Source of the DNA: Streptomyces sp. NBC_00457
Lineage (GTDB): Bacteria > Actinomycetota > Actinomycetes > Streptomycetales > Streptomycetaceae
Reading direction: 5' to 3'
NCBI RefSeq assembly: GCF_036014015.1
Contig: NZ_CP107905.1
Coordinates: 8,680,001 to 8,744,000 of the forward strand
DNA: 64,000 bases
In this document: piece after piece, positions 1 through 8,826 of the stretch
Numbering within the stretch: the first letter of the stretch is position 1
Layout: the number at the start of each line of letters is the position of its first letter
The notes under the pieces: generated by a model
The model's input: the letters and a program-made list of their open reading frames with translations, nothing else
Told to the model about the DNA's origin: nothing
Databases searched by the model: none
Position numbers and translations under genes: made by a program

Positions 1-1
1 C

Positions 2-895
2 GGCGCGTATCTGTTGGTGCAGCGGCGCCGGCGCCGGTACGCCGTCCGGTTCACCAACCTCGATCTGCTCGACAAGGTCGCGCCCAGCCGGCCCGGATGG
101 CGGCGGCACGTCCCCGCCGCCGCCTTCTGCGCCACGCTCGGGCTGCTGGTCGTCGGGTTCGCGCGCCCCACCGCGGATGTGCAGGTACCGCGCGAGCGGG
201 CCACCATCATGATCGCCTTCGATGTCTCCGGCTCCATGGAGGCCACCGACGTCGAGCCCACCCGCATGGACGCGGCCAAGCGCGCCGCCGTCACCTTCGT
301 CGACCGGCTGCCTGAGCGGTTCAACGTCGGACTGGTGCCGTTCAGCGGTACCACCACCGTCGCGGTCCCGCCGACCACCGACCGCGTGGTGCTGCGCCGG
401 GCCATCGAACAGCTCACCCCGGGTCAGGCCACGGCGATCGGCGACGCCGTGATGGCTTCGCGGGATGCCATCCGGACCCTCGACAAGGAGGCCGAGACCG
501 AGCCGCCGCCCGCGCATGTCGTGCTGCTGTCCGACGGCGCCAACACCGCGGGACGCTCGGTGGAGTCGGCCGCCGCGGAGATCGCCGCCGACCGCATCCC
601 GGTCTCGACGATCGCGTACGGCACCGAGGACGGGGTCATCGAGTTCCCGGACGGCCGTGTCCTGCAGGTCCCCGTCGACGGCCCCGCACTGGAGGGCCTC
701 GCCGAGCGCACGGGCGGCGACTTCCACGAGGCCGCGTCCGGCGAGGAACTCCAGGCCGTGTACGAGGACATCGGCAGCTCAGTCGGCTACCGCACCGAGG
801 AACGCGAGGTCTGGCAGTGGTTCGTCGCCGCGGGCCTCATCACCGCCCTGGCCGCCGCGGCGACCTCGCTGCTCTGGTTCTCCCGGCTGCCCTGA
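2..895 (+). CDS. VWA-domain membrane protein, 5' end outside window
   Basis: The reading frame is open from base 2, so the true start lies upstream. About 297 residues are visible. A transmembrane segment near the visible N-terminus (about nt 110-170) is followed by a von Willebrand A domain. Its MIDAS motif DVSGS starts at nt 221, with further acidic metal ligands downstream. A second hydrophobic segment ends the protein (nt 810-890). In the family such proteins pair with a MoxR ATPase and a DUF58 protein, which would lie upstream and cannot be seen here. The metal-dependent protein-binding role is inferred from the MIDAS; the partner is unknown. Confidence 0.85.
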   Translation, partial: GAYLLVQRRRRRYAVRFTNLDLLDKVAPSRPGWRRHVPAAAFCATLGLLVVGFARPTADVQVPRERATIMIAFDVSGSMEATDVEPTRMDAAKRAAVTFVDRLPERFNVGLVPFSGTTTVAVPPTTDRVVLRRAIEQLTPGQATAIGDAVMASRDAIRTLDKEAETEPPPAHVVLLSDGANTAGRSVESAAAEIAADRIPVSTIAYGTEDGVIEFPDGRVLQVPVDGPALEGLAERTGGDFHEAASGEELQAVYEDIGSSVGYRTEEREVWQWFVAAGLITALAAAATSLLWFSRLP

Positions 896-920
896 CGGCC
901 CATTCACCGACGTTGGAGGA

Positions 921-1925
921 ATGATGCCCGACCAGTCGCACACCGGCCCTCCCGGCTCACCGGGCCCGGCGGTGCCGACCCGCCCGCCGGGTCGCACGGA
1001 CCCGAGCGGGCCGCGGACACCGGGGGAGGCACCCGTGCCCGACGTTCCGCACATCGGTCTCGGCCACCCGCGCGGCCCCGCCTTTGTGCCCGGGCGGCCC
1101 CCGGCGCCCCTCGACCCGTACGCACACACCTCTCCCGTCACTCCCACCCCCCACATCACCCCTCAATCGCCGCCCCCGTCCCCTCCCCGCACCACCAGTA
1201 CCCGCCGCCCCCTCACCGCCGCGATCCTCGCCGCCGTCCTCGCGGGCGGGTGCGCCGGATACGTGGCCGGAGCCTTCGGGGACAGCGACCCCGCAGCCCC
1301 GACCGCCACCGTCGCCTCCGGTGACCTCGAAGCCGTGGCCGCCCGGGTCCTGCCCAGCGTGGTCTCCGTGGTGACCGCGTCCGGGCAGGGGTCGGGGTTC
1401 GTGTTCGACGAGCGGGGGCGGATCCTCACCAACGCGCATGTCGTGAGCGGGAGTTCGCGCGTGTCCGTCGAGTTGCAGGACGGGCGCCGGCTCAGCGCCC
1501 AGGTGATCGGCGACGACCCCGCGCACGACGTGGCCGTACTGGAGCCGGAGACCGCGCGCGGGCTGCGGGCCGCCGAGCTCGCCACCGCCGGACGCCCGGC
1601 CGTCGGGGACACGGTCCTCGCCATCGGCTCCCCGCTCGGCCTCAGCGGCACCGTCACCTCAGGCATCGTCAGCGCCCTCGACCGACCCGTCACACTGGGC
1701 GAAGGCACGGGCGGCGGACGGCAGCAGCGTGCGCTGCAGACCGACGCCTCGATCAACCCCGGCAACTCCGGCGGGCCGCTGGTCGACGCCGACGGACGGG
1801 TCATCGGCATCAATACGGCCATCGCGACGTTGGACCGGCAAAGGGGCGGCTCCATAGGCATCGGCTTCGCGATCCCCGTGGCCGACGCCGCGGACGCCGC
1901 GGAGACCATCATCGACGGTGGGTAG
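921..1925 (+). CDS. Membrane-anchored trypsin-like serine protease (HtrA/S1C type) without PDZ
   Basis: A Pro-rich cytoplasmic N-terminus of about 90 residues is followed by one membrane segment (about 95-117) and a chymotrypsin-fold protease domain. The triad is readable: His173 in NAHVV, Asp203 in AHDVAV, and Ser283 in GNSGGP. The protein is 334 aa and ends right after the protease domain, so no PDZ domain is present. This is common among actinobacterial extracytoplasmic quality-control proteases. GGAGGA directly abuts the ATG at 921, so the ATG at 924 has the better spacing; both are in frame. The response regulator gene starts only 10 bases after the stop, so the three genes to 3824 probably form one operon, suggesting envelope stress. 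Confidence 0.88.
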   Translation: MMPDQSHTGPPGSPGPAVPTRPPGRTDPSGPRTPGEAPVPDVPHIGLGHPRGPAFVPGRPPAPLDPYAHTSPVTPTPHITPQSPPPSPPRTTSTRRPLTAAILAAVLAGGCAGYVAGAFGDSDPAAPTATVASGDLEAVAARVLPSVVSVVTASGQGSGFVFDERGRILTNAHVVSGSSRVSVELQDGRRLSAQVIGDDPAHDVAVLEPETARGLRAAELATAGRPAVGDTVLAIGSPLGLSGTVTSGIVSALDRPVTLGEGTGGGRQQRALQTDASINPGNSGGPLVDADGRVIGINTAIATLDRQRGGSIGIGFAIPVADAADAAETIIDGG

Positions 1926-1935
1926 GTGGTCGTAC

Positions 1936-2604
1936 ATGAGACTGCTCGTGGTCGAGGACGAGGAGGACCTGGTCGTCGCCCTCAAGGTCGGGCTGGTCAG
2001 GGCGGGCTACGCGGTCGACGTCGCCCCGGACGTGGACACCGCGACCGAGAAGCTCGCCGTCAACGACTACGACCTCGTCCTGCTGGACCTGAACCTGCCC
2101 GACGGCGACGGCTTCGCGGTGTGCCGCGCCATCCGCACCACCCCCGGAGGCCCCCGCATCCTGATGCTGACCGCCCGCGACCGGCTCGCCGACCGGGTAC
2201 GCGGCCTCGACGAGGGCGCCGACGACTACCTGGTCAAGCCCTTCGCCCTGCCCGAACTCCTCGCCCGCATCAGGGCGTTGCTCCGCCGCGAGGACGGCGG
2301 CACCTCGGTCGTCGAGGTCGGCGAACTGCGCCTGGACACGGCCCGCTTCGAGGCGTTCCGCGGCGCGCGCCAACTCCAGCTCACGCCCAAGGAGTTCGGC
2401 GTCCTGCACTATCTGATGACCCGCCCCGGACGCGTCGTACCCACTGAGGAACTGCTGGAGCACGTCTGGGACGAGCACGCGGACCCGTTCACCAACACCG
2501 TGCGGGTCACGGTCGGCTCGCTGCGCCGGAAGATCACCGGTGACGAGGATCCGCTCATCGAGACGGTGATACGGCAGGGCTACCGGCTGAAGGAGACGTC
2601 ATGA
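1936..2604 (+). CDS. OmpR/PhoB-family response regulator
   Basis: This 222-aa protein has a receiver domain (1-115) followed by a winged-helix DNA-binding domain (about 125-220). The phosphoacceptor is Asp51 in LLDLNLPDGDG, with the acidic pocket VEDE at 6-9 and the conserved Lys in DYLVKPF. I chose the ATG at 1936 because the protein then begins MRLLVVEDE, as family members do; an upstream in-frame GTG at 1918 would overlap the protease gene. The stop overlaps the kinase start by 4 bases (ATGA), so the two are translationally coupled. The targets are not known; the adjacent secreted protease is an obvious candidate. Confidence 0.93.
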   Translation: MRLLVVEDEEDLVVALKVGLVRAGYAVDVAPDVDTATEKLAVNDYDLVLLDLNLPDGDGFAVCRAIRTTPGGPRILMLTARDRLADRVRGLDEGADDYLVKPFALPELLARIRALLRREDGGTSVVEVGELRLDTARFEAFRGARQLQLTPKEFGVLHYLMTRPGRVVPTEELLEHVWDEHADPFTNTVRVTVGSLRRKITGDEDPLIETVIRQGYRLKETS

Positions 2605-3824
2605 AGTCCGTCCTACGGCGTCTGCGGCTTCCGGCGTTCACCCACACCATCCGCTTCCGCCTCACCGTCCTCTACTCCGGCCTCCTCTTCGTCCTCACCG
2701 CGCTTGTCCTGCTCGGCACCTATCTCGCCGTCGAGCGCAGCGGCGAGGCCAAACCCGTCACCAAGCAGTTCTCGGTCACGAAGATCGTGAACGGCGAGGA
2801 GGTCGGGGAGTTCGACGCCGTCAAGGTCGAGCAGGTCGAGGCGGCCGTCAACTACGAGACGCTCGCCAACCTCCGCCGCTTCTCCCTCGCCCTGCTCGGC
2901 GGCCTCGCCGTCGCCAGCCTCGCCATCGGCTGGATCCTCTCCGGCCGCGCGCTGCGCCCCGTACGCGCCATCTCCCGTACGGCCGCCGACATCCAGGCCA
3001 CCGACCTCTCCCAACGCATCCGGCTGGGCGGCCCCAAGGACGAGCTGCGGGACCTCGCCGACACCGTCGACTCCATGCTCGACCGGCTCGACGAGGCGTT
3101 CCGCGCCCAGCGCCAGCTGATCGACGACGCCTCCCACGAACTGCGCAGCCCGCTCGCCATCATCCGCGCGAATGTGGACGCCGTCCTCACGGCCGAGGAG
3201 TCCGACGAGGAGGAGCGGCGCATCGCCGCCCGCAGCGTCGACCGCGCCACCACCCGGATGACCCGCCTCGTCGAGGACCTCCTCGCCACCGCCCGCCGCA
3301 GCGCGCCCGCCCTCGCCGACGCCGACGTCGACCTGGCCACCGCGGCATCCGAGGCCTGCGAGGACTTCACCCCCCTCGCCGCCGAACGCGGCCTCACCCT
3401 CCACCGCCGCCTCGCCACCGGCCTCACCGTCATCGGCGACCACGACGCCCTCCGCCGCGCCGTCGGCAACCTGCTCTCCAACGCCGTACGACTCTCCCCA
3501 CCCGGCACCTTCATCACCGTCGCCGCGGGCCGCACCGAGGGCTGGCTCTGGGTCGCCGTGCGAGACGAGGGCCCCGGCATCATCGACGACGACCAGTCCC
3601 GCGTCTTCGACCGCTTCTGGCGAGCGAAGGGCAACGGCGGCAACCGCGACCGACACGCAGGCCTGGGCCTCGCGATAGTCCGCCAGATAGTGGAGTCACA
3701 CGGCGGCCAGATCCGGTTGTTCTCGCAGGTGGGGGAGGGTTCTACGTTCGTACTGTGGTTCCCGGCACCGGGCGAGGGGAACAGGGTTGGTGGACCACCC
3801 GACGGGAGTGTGGCGCCCCTTTAG
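2601..3824 (+). CDS. Sensor histidine kinase
   Basis: The protein is 407 aa. Two membrane segments (about 20-45 and 94-115) bound a short extracellular loop of about 50 residues. A HAMP domain (about 111-165) and HisKA follow, with phospho-acceptor His179 in DDASHELRSP. The HATPase_c domain shows the N box (NLLSNAV), the G1 box (DEGPGI) and the G2 box (GLGLAIV). It is the cognate partner of the preceding regulator. The sensing loop is small and has no recognisable ligand-binding fold, so the signal cannot be inferred. The gene ends at a convergent junction containing a dispersed repeat. Confidence 0.93.
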   Translation: MKSVLRRLRLPAFTHTIRFRLTVLYSGLLFVLTALVLLGTYLAVERSGEAKPVTKQFSVTKIVNGEEVGEFDAVKVEQVEAAVNYETLANLRRFSLALLGGLAVASLAIGWILSGRALRPVRAISRTAADIQATDLSQRIRLGGPKDELRDLADTVDSMLDRLDEAFRAQRQLIDDASHELRSPLAIIRANVDAVLTAEESDEEERRIAARSVDRATTRMTRLVEDLLATARRSAPALADADVDLATAASEACEDFTPLAAERGLTLHRRLATGLTVIGDHDALRRAVGNLLSNAVRLSPPGTFITVAAGRTEGWLWVAVRDEGPGIIDDDQSRVFDRFWRAKGNGGNRDRHAGLGLAIVRQIVESHGGQIRLFSQVGEGSTFVLWFPAPGEGNRVGGPPDGSVAPL

Positions 3825-3850
3825 GGGCGCGGGGAACTGCGCGACCAGCC
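3813..3850 (-). repeat. Dispersed convergent-junction repeat, copy 1
   Basis: A hairpin (GCGCCCC stem, TTTA loop) is followed by GGGGAACTGCGCGACCAGCC, which read on the minus strand is the common core GGTCGCGCAGTTCCCC-GCGCCCC. It lies between the convergent kinase and acyltransferase genes and overlaps the last codons of the kinase gene. It probably acts as a two-way transcription terminator. Related copies are at 7232, 21041, 39452 and 48677. Confidence 0.7.
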
Positions 3851-3869
3851 CCCACAGACCGGCAGACGA

Positions 3870-4541
3870 CTACGCAGCCTTGGCCTTCGTGGCGTACATA
3901 TCCACGTACTCCTGCCCAGACAACCGCATGACCTCAGCCATCACAGAGTCGGTCACAGCCCGCAGCACATACCGATCCCGGTCCATCCCCTCGTACCGCG
4001 AAAACTCCATCGCCTCACCAAAACGAACGGTGACCCGACCCGGCCGAGGAATCCCCGCACCCCCCGGCTGCAATTTATCCGTGCCGATCATCGCGAACGG
4101 CACAACCGGCGCCCCGGTCATCAGAGTCAGCCGGGCGATCCCCGTACGCCCCCGGTACAGCCGCCCGTCGGGCGAACGCGTGCCCTCCGGGTAGATGCCG
4201 AAGACCTTGCCCTCCTCCAGGATCCGGCGCCCGGTCATCAGCGCGGCCACACCCCCGCTCGCACCGTCCCGGTCCACCGGGATCATGCCGACGCCGGTGA
4301 AGAACCAGGCCATCACCCGGCCCTTGAAGCCCTTGCCGGTGACGTACTCGTCCTTGCCGATGAAGAGGACCTGCCGGTCGCAGACCAGCGGCAGCACGAT
4401 CGAGTCGATGAACGTGAGGTGGTTGCCGGCCAGGATGACCGGACCGTCGCCGGGGATGTGCTCCGCGCCCTCCACCCGTGGGCGGAACATCAAGCGCATG
4501 ATCGGTCCGAGCACTGCCTTGATGAGCGCGAAGCGGGACAA
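3870..4541 (-). CDS. plsC: 1-acyl-sn-glycerol-3-phosphate acyltransferase (PlsC family)
   Basis: This 223-aa LPLAT-family protein carries the acyltransferase signature HX4D (His41-Asp46 in NHLTFIDS) and the substrate-binding block FGIYPEGTRSPDG. It would acylate lysophosphatidic acid at the membrane in phospholipid synthesis. I start it at a TTG at 4541 because GGAGGG sits four bases upstream and the protein then begins MSRFALIKAV, typical of the family. A longer version to 4619 is open but has no ribosome-binding site. Paralogues are common, so the exact acceptor lipid is not certain. Confidence 0.88.
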   Translation of the reverse strand: MSRFALIKAVLGPIMRLMFRPRVEGAEHIPGDGPVILAGNHLTFIDSIVLPLVCDRQVLFIGKDEYVTGKGFKGRVMAWFFTGVGMIPVDRDGASGGVAALMTGRRILEEGKVFGIYPEGTRSPDGRLYRGRTGIARLTLMTGAPVVPFAMIGTDKLQPGGAGIPRPGRVTVRFGEAMEFSRYEGMDRDRYVLRAVTDSVMAEVMRLSGQEYVDMYATKAKAA

Positions 4542-4929
4542 CGGGCCCTCCGGTGTCAAGGGATTCGGTATAAGTCTGTGCAGGTGAGGACGATACTCGC
4601 GGCCCCGGGGGTAGCGCACATCGGGAAGGACGGGTTCACCGAGGTCTTACGCACTGTTGACCCAGGTTTACCTGCGGTGGCGTCCCGACGCGCGCCGGTA
4701 ATCCGACCGGAACGATGTGACGGAGGTCGCGCCCGCCGGGGCCACGGCGCCTCAACCATGTCAACCATCGCCTACCCGGAACCATGTACTCGATGCCGAC
4801 GAACCGTCAGAAGCCCGAGCCCACGCGACATCAGGCGTCACCCCCGTGTTCCGCCCCCGGTCTCCCGCTCGTCATGCGCACGCCCCTACGATCGGCCCGC
4901 ATCAACGGGCAGAACGAGGGAGGGCGCTC
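4542..4929. other. Divergent intergenic region, 388 bp
   Basis: This region separates plsC (minus) from the glycerophosphodiesterase gene (plus). I see a possible -10 (TTATAC, minus strand, about 4566-4572) for plsC, and TACGAT near 4886 as a possible -10 for the plus-strand gene. I find no RNA gene or conserved reading frame. Short open frames here have no ribosome-binding site. Confidence 0.5.
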
Positions 4930-6093
4930 ATGGGGACGCAGGAGTCGGACGAGCAGGCGCGCGGGACCGGACGACGGGCCGTGCTCGGCGCGGCGGTGCT
5001 GGGCGCGGGCGGAGCGGTGCTCGGGCTGCCCGGTACGGCGAGAGCCGACGCACGTCACGGGGGTGGCGGTGTGAGGAGCCTGCCCGTACCGACGATCATC
5101 GGCCACCGGGGTGCCAGCGGCTACCGGCCGGAGCACACCTTCGGCGCGTACGAGCTGGCCCTCGACATGGGTGCCCATGTCGTCGAGGCCGGCGACCTGG
5201 TGCCCACCAAGGACGGCCACATCGTCTGCCGCCACGAGCCCGAGATCGGCGGCACGACCGACGTCGCCGACCACCCCGAGTTCGCGAGCCGCAAGACCAC
5301 CAAGGTCCTGGACGGCGTCTCCACCACCGGCTGGTTCACCGAGGACTTCACGCTCGCCGAGCTGAAGACCCTGCGCGCGATCGAGCGCATCCCGGCCAAC
5401 CGCCCCCACAACACCCTCTACAACGGCCGCTGGGAGATCCCCACCTTCGAAGAGGTCCTCCGGTGGCAGGACGAGCAGACCCGCAAGCGCGGCAAGCAGG
5501 TCTGGATCTACCCCGAGACCAAGCACCCCACCTACTTCCGCAAGCTGGGCCTCGGCCTGGAGGAGCGGGTCGCCAAGCTGCTGCGCAAGTACGGCAAGGA
5601 CCGGAAGAATTCGCCGGTCATCCTGCAGTCCTTCGAGCCGACCAGTATCCAGCGCCTGAACAAGCTCGTCGGCAACCCCCTCGCCGTGCTGCTGTCCGGC
5701 CCCACCACCCGCCCCTGGGACTTCGTCGAGGCCGGTGACCCGCGCACGGTCGCCGACCTGGTCAAGCCCGAGGGCCTGAAGTGGATCGCCTCGTACGCCA
5801 ACGGCATCGGCCCCACCCTCGACCTGATCATCCCGAGGGACGCGAACGGCAACCTCACCAAGCCGACCACGCTGGTCAAGGACGCCCACGCGGCGGGCCT
5901 GATCCTGCACCCGTGGACGCTGCGCAACGAGAACCCCTTCCTGCCGGCGAACTTCCGCAAGGGCACCGACGCCGACGCGTACGGCGATGTCTTCGGCGCC
6001 TACAAGGCGTACTTCGCCACCGGCATCGACGGCGTCTTCACCGACCAGCCGGACACCGGTCTGCTGGCCCGCGAGGACTTCGTCAACGGCTGA
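4930..6093 (+). CDS. Tat-exported glycerophosphodiester phosphodiesterase
   Basis: The 387-aa protein begins with a twin-arginine signal (TGRRAVLGAAVLGAGG) and an AXA cleavage region near residue 42. The GDPD TIM-barrel follows, with the catalytic pair HRGASGYRPEHT and the second motif TKDGHIVCRHEPE. It would hydrolyse glycerophosphodiesters outside the cell to glycerol-3-phosphate and an alcohol, salvaging phosphate and glycerol. The start follows GGGAGGG at the right spacing. One oddity is that the acidic metal motif usually written ExD reads EAGD here, one residue longer. Two hairpins follow the stop. Confidence 0.9.
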   Translation: MGTQESDEQARGTGRRAVLGAAVLGAGGAVLGLPGTARADARHGGGGVRSLPVPTIIGHRGASGYRPEHTFGAYELALDMGAHVVEAGDLVPTKDGHIVCRHEPEIGGTTDVADHPEFASRKTTKVLDGVSTTGWFTEDFTLAELKTLRAIERIPANRPHNTLYNGRWEIPTFEEVLRWQDEQTRKRGKQVWIYPETKHPTYFRKLGLGLEERVAKLLRKYGKDRKNSPVILQSFEPTSIQRLNKLVGNPLAVLLSGPTTRPWDFVEAGDPRTVADLVKPEGLKWIASYANGIGPTLDLIIPRDANGNLTKPTTLVKDAHAAGLILHPWTLRNENPFLPANFRKGTDADAYGDVFGAYKAYFATGIDGVFTDQPDTGLLAREDFVNG

Positions 6094-6099
6094 GCCCTC

Positions 6100-6154
6100 C
6101 ACCCCGGTTGGGGTGACATCCGGCCGTCCGGGCAACCCGCAGCCCGGGCGGCCG
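6100..6154 (+). terminator. Tandem hairpins after the glycerophosphodiesterase gene
   Basis: The first stem is CACCCC-GGTT-GGGGTG (6100-6115). A second, 13-bp stem with one G-U pair runs 6121-6133 against 6142-6154. Neither has a T-run, as is usual for high-GC actinobacterial terminators. The second ends four bases before the next gene's start, so it may also affect that gene's expression. Confidence 0.55.
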
Positions 6155-6158
6155 CGTC

Positions 6159-6674
6159 GTGTCGCATATGACGTACGACCTGGTTACCGCACTGCGCCCG
6201 CTGCTCACCGCCGAGGCCTCGGCGGAGGCACATGCCTCCGGAACCGAGCCCGGTGACCTGGAGCAGGCGGTCTGGCTCCGCCTCCTGGAGCACCTGGACA
6301 CGGTGGGCCCGCCGAGCGACCCCCAGCGCTGGCTCCGCGAGGCCGTCCGCTCCGAGGTCCGCCGCACCCGCCGTACGACCCGACACGAACGGCCGTACGA
6401 CACCGAACCCGCCGACATCAGCGATCACGGCCCGGAACACCTCGCCCTCACCGCAGCCCGCCACCGCGCCCTGCGCGACGCCGTGCGCCGCCTCCCCGGC
6501 CGCTGCCCCAGCCTCCTCGAAGCTCTCCTCTCGCCGAAGGACCTCACATACCGGGAGATCGCGGGGGAGTTGGGTATCTCACAGGGCAGTCTCGGTCCGG
6601 AACGTTCCAGATGTCTGGGATGTCTGCGTCGATTGCTGACGCCGGAGGTTGCGGCCCGCGAAGCGCGGGGATAG
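6159..6674 (+). CDS. Sigma-70-family-like helix-turn-helix protein
   Basis: The protein is 171 aa. Its N-terminal half resembles sigma region 2 (DLEQAVWLRLLEHL, then PQRWLREAVRSEVRR). The C-terminal half has a region-4-type helix-turn-helix (LTYREIAGELGISQGSLG, about residues 130-148). The gene could start at GTG 6159 or ATG 6168. No anti-sigma gene lies next to it and the -10-recognition region is short, so it may be an atypical ECF sigma factor or a sigma-like regulator. The next gene follows after 44 bases. Confidence 0.7.
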   Translation: MSHMTYDLVTALRPLLTAEASAEAHASGTEPGDLEQAVWLRLLEHLDTVGPPSDPQRWLREAVRSEVRRTRRTTRHERPYDTEPADISDHGPEHLALTAARHRALRDAVRRLPGRCPSLLEALLSPKDLTYREIAGELGISQGSLGPERSRCLGCLRRLLTPEVAAREARG

Positions 6675-6718
6675 GAACGAGGAACAACAGGCGACAGGTG
6701 AGCGGGAGGCGTGCACAC

Positions 6719-7216
6719 ATGGGCATGAGCGTGACCATCTCCGTGGCGGCCGAGCAGGATGCCGAGCAGATCTTCCGGCTGCAGTACCTCTGCTTCCAGA
6801 GCGAGGCGGCGCTGTACGGCAACTACCGCATCGACCCGCTCGTCCAGCCCCTGGACTCGGTCCGTGAGGAGGTCGCCAAGGACTGCGTCTTCGTCGCCCG
6901 CCTCGGCGACGAGGTGGTCGGCTCGGTCCGCGGCGCCCTCACCGACGACGGCGCCGCCGCCATCGGCAAGCTCTGCGTCCACCCCCGCCTCCAGGGCCAC
7001 GGCATCGGCGCGCGACTCCTGCGCGCAGCCGAATCCGCCCTCGCCGAACAGCACGGCGCCAAGCGCTTCCGCCTCCACACCGGCCACCGCAGCGAGGGCA
7101 ACCTGCGCCTCTACCGCAAGGTGGGCTACCAGACGGTGGGCACGTCGAAGGGCGAGGACGGCGTACCGATGATCGTCCTGGAGAAGGCAGCGGGTTCATA
7201 TGCGGCAACTGCTTAA
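6719..7216 (+). CDS. GNAT-family N-acetyltransferase
   Basis: This is a single 165-aa GNAT domain. The acetyl-CoA pyrophosphate-binding motif appears as HPRLQGHGIGARLL and the C-terminal strand as LYRKVGYQTVG. The start at 6719 is chosen from GGGAGG nine bases upstream; ATG 6725 is an alternative. The acceptor substrate cannot be told from sequence. The gene is convergent with the next pair. Confidence 0.85.
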   Translation: MGMSVTISVAAEQDAEQIFRLQYLCFQSEAALYGNYRIDPLVQPLDSVREEVAKDCVFVARLGDEVVGSVRGALTDDGAAAIGKLCVHPRLQGHGIGARLLRAAESALAEQHGAKRFRLHTGHRSEGNLRLYRKVGYQTVGTSKGEDGVPMIVLEKAAGSYAATA

Positions 7217-7231
7217 CGAGGGCCGACACTG

Positions 7232-7294
7232 ACGTCCCCAGGGGCGCGGGGCTGTATCGATATGCGGCTCCGCCGCGCGGGCGCGACCAGCCAC
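7232..7294 (-). repeat. Dispersed convergent-junction repeat, copy 2 (degenerate)
   Basis: Fragments of the common core are present (AGGGGCGCGGGGCTG, then GCGGCTCCGCCGC, then GCGCGACCAGCCACG). It sits between two convergent genes. The middle GCGGCTCCGCCGC segment also occurs in copy 3, so the complete element is a composite of several short palindromes. Confidence 0.55.
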
Positions 7295-7320
7295 GTACGA
7301 CGGAAAGCCGCCGCCGAAGC

Positions 7321-7761
7321 TCAGCCAGGCTGCTCGCTCCGCGCCCTCCACAACCAGTACATCGCAGACACGGGCAACAGCACAGGGATGAACAAATACC
7401 CCATGCCATAGTCCGACCACACGGTCGCATCAGGAAACGCCGACGGATCCACCAACGTCCACGTACCGACCGTCAACACACCCAAAAGCTCCGCCGCGCA
7501 GCACACCAACGCCACCTTGCGGGCCGTTTCCCCACCCCGCACCAACGAGTACGTGATGAAGCCGTACACCAGCCCCGCGACCGCCGACAGCGAGTACGCC
7601 AGCGGCGCATGGTCGAACTCCGTCGCGATCTGGACGACAGAGCGCGACACCGCACCGACGACCATCACGCCGTACAGCCAGACCAGCAGCATCCCCGGCC
7701 CACTGATGAGCCGGCTCCGCTTCTTCTCCGTGGCGGTCACCTCAGCCTCCCCAGATGTCAT
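7321..7761 (-). CDS. Small integral membrane protein
   Basis: This 146-aa protein has about four hydrophobic segments (residues about 22-40, 55-75, 83-105, 122-140) and a basic N-terminus (TEKKRSR). I do not recognise the family. The ATG at 7761 is preceded by GAGGTG at good spacing and overlaps the upstream gene by 20 bases, so the pair is co-translated. An upstream in-frame ATG at 7776 is less likely. Confidence 0.7.
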   Translation of the reverse strand: MTSGEAEVTATEKKRSRLISGPGMLLVWLYGVMVVGAVSRSVVQIATEFDHAPLAYSLSAVAGLVYGFITYSLVRGGETARKVALVCCAAELLGVLTVGTWTLVDPSAFPDATVWSDYGMGYLFIPVLLPVSAMYWLWRARSEQPG

Positions 7762-8101
7762 AAAGCCGCACCTCAAGAACCGCCATCACCACAGCACCGG
7801 CCGCCACCGTCACGGACCCCCACCGCGTCCGCTCGGCCAGCGACATGAACCCGGCCGCCGGAATACACGCGAACGCACCCACCAGATACGCGACGAAAAT
7901 CGTCGTACCCTGCTCCGGTTCCTCGCCCTGCGCCAACCGCACGATCCCGATCACCAGCTGCGCCAGGGCCAGTACCGTCACCACGGCCATGCCGATGAAG
8001 TGCCAGTCCTTGGTCGGCTGATCTCGGTACGCCGCCCACCCGCACCACGCGGCGAGCAACAGCGCGGCGACCCCGGTCACCAGCGTCAGGGCATCAAACA
8101 T
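7742..8101 (-). CDS. Small integral membrane protein, partner of the next gene
   Basis: The protein is 119 aa with about four membrane segments (5-22, 35-58, 68-85, 92-110). The family is not recognised. It overlaps the downstream membrane-protein gene by 20 bases, so the two products may form one complex (inference). The gene is divergent from the HAD phosphatase gene, with 69 bases between the starts. Confidence 0.7.
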   Translation of the reverse strand: MFDALTLVTGVAALLLAAWCGWAAYRDQPTKDWHFIGMAVVTVLALAQLVIGIVRLAQGEEPEQGTTIFVAYLVGAFACIPAAGFMSLAERTRWGSVTVAAGAVVMAVLEVRLYDIWGG

Positions 8102-8170
8102 GCGGCGAGCCTATTACGGCCCAAAAGGCCTGCTGCGGCGGCCCCCGGGGCGCACCGTAGGGTCGAGGGC

Positions 8171-8818
8171 ATGAAGATCCGTGCACAAGCCCTCCTGTTC
8201 GACAACGACGGCACCCTCGTCTCCTCCCTCGCCTCCGTGGACCGCTGCTGGGCGCGCTGGGCCGGGGAGTACGGCATCACGGAGGAGTTCGGCAGGGTCG
8301 AGCTGCACGGACGCCCGGCCGTCGAGATAGTCGCGGAGCTGCTGCCCGCGCAGATGGTGCCGGAGGCCCTCGCGCGGATCGAGACGCTGGAGGTGGAGGA
8401 CGTACCGAACGGCGGCGTGCACCTGCTGCCCGGCACGATGGACTTCCTCGACTCGCTGCCCGCCGACCGCTGGGCGGTCGTCACCTCCGCTACCCGGCGG
8501 CTCGCCGAGGCCCGGCTCGACGCCGTCGGCATCCTCCCCAAGACCATGGTCACCGCCGACGACATCACACGCGGCAAGCCCGACCCCGAGCCCTACCTCC
8601 TCGCCGCCCGCGAACTGGGCGTCGACCCGGCCCACTGCGTCGTCTTCGAGGACGCCCCGGCCGGGCTCCAGTCGGGCCGCGCCGCCGGGATGACCACCGT
8701 GGCGTTGGCCACAACCCACCAGGCCCACGAGCTGGACGCCGATCTGGTGGTCGCCGACCTGTCGGCCCTGTCCGCGCTGGTCACCGACGGGGGAATGGAG
8801 ATCTCCGTCCGCCGCTGA
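8171..8818 (+). CDS. HAD-superfamily phosphatase (sugar-phosphatase-like)
   Basis: The protein is 215 aa. Motif I is FDNDGTL (nucleophile Asp11, Asp13), motif II the Thr-Ser in VVTSATRR, motif III the Lys in GKPDPEPYL, and motif IV FEDAPAG. The cap domain lies between motifs I and II, as in beta-phosphoglucomutase and sugar-phosphatase subfamilies. It probably dephosphorylates a small phosphorylated sugar or polyol in the cytoplasm. TAGGGT lies exactly 7 bases before the ATG and there is no ribosome-binding site, so the mRNA may be leaderless. Confidence 0.88.
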   Translation: MKIRAQALLFDNDGTLVSSLASVDRCWARWAGEYGITEEFGRVELHGRPAVEIVAELLPAQMVPEALARIETLEVEDVPNGGVHLLPGTMDFLDSLPADRWAVVTSATRRLAEARLDAVGILPKTMVTADDITRGKPDPEPYLLAARELGVDPAHCVVFEDAPAGLQSGRAAGMTTVALATTHQAHELDADLVVADLSALSALVTDGGMEISVRR

Positions 8819-8826
8819 CACCTGTC

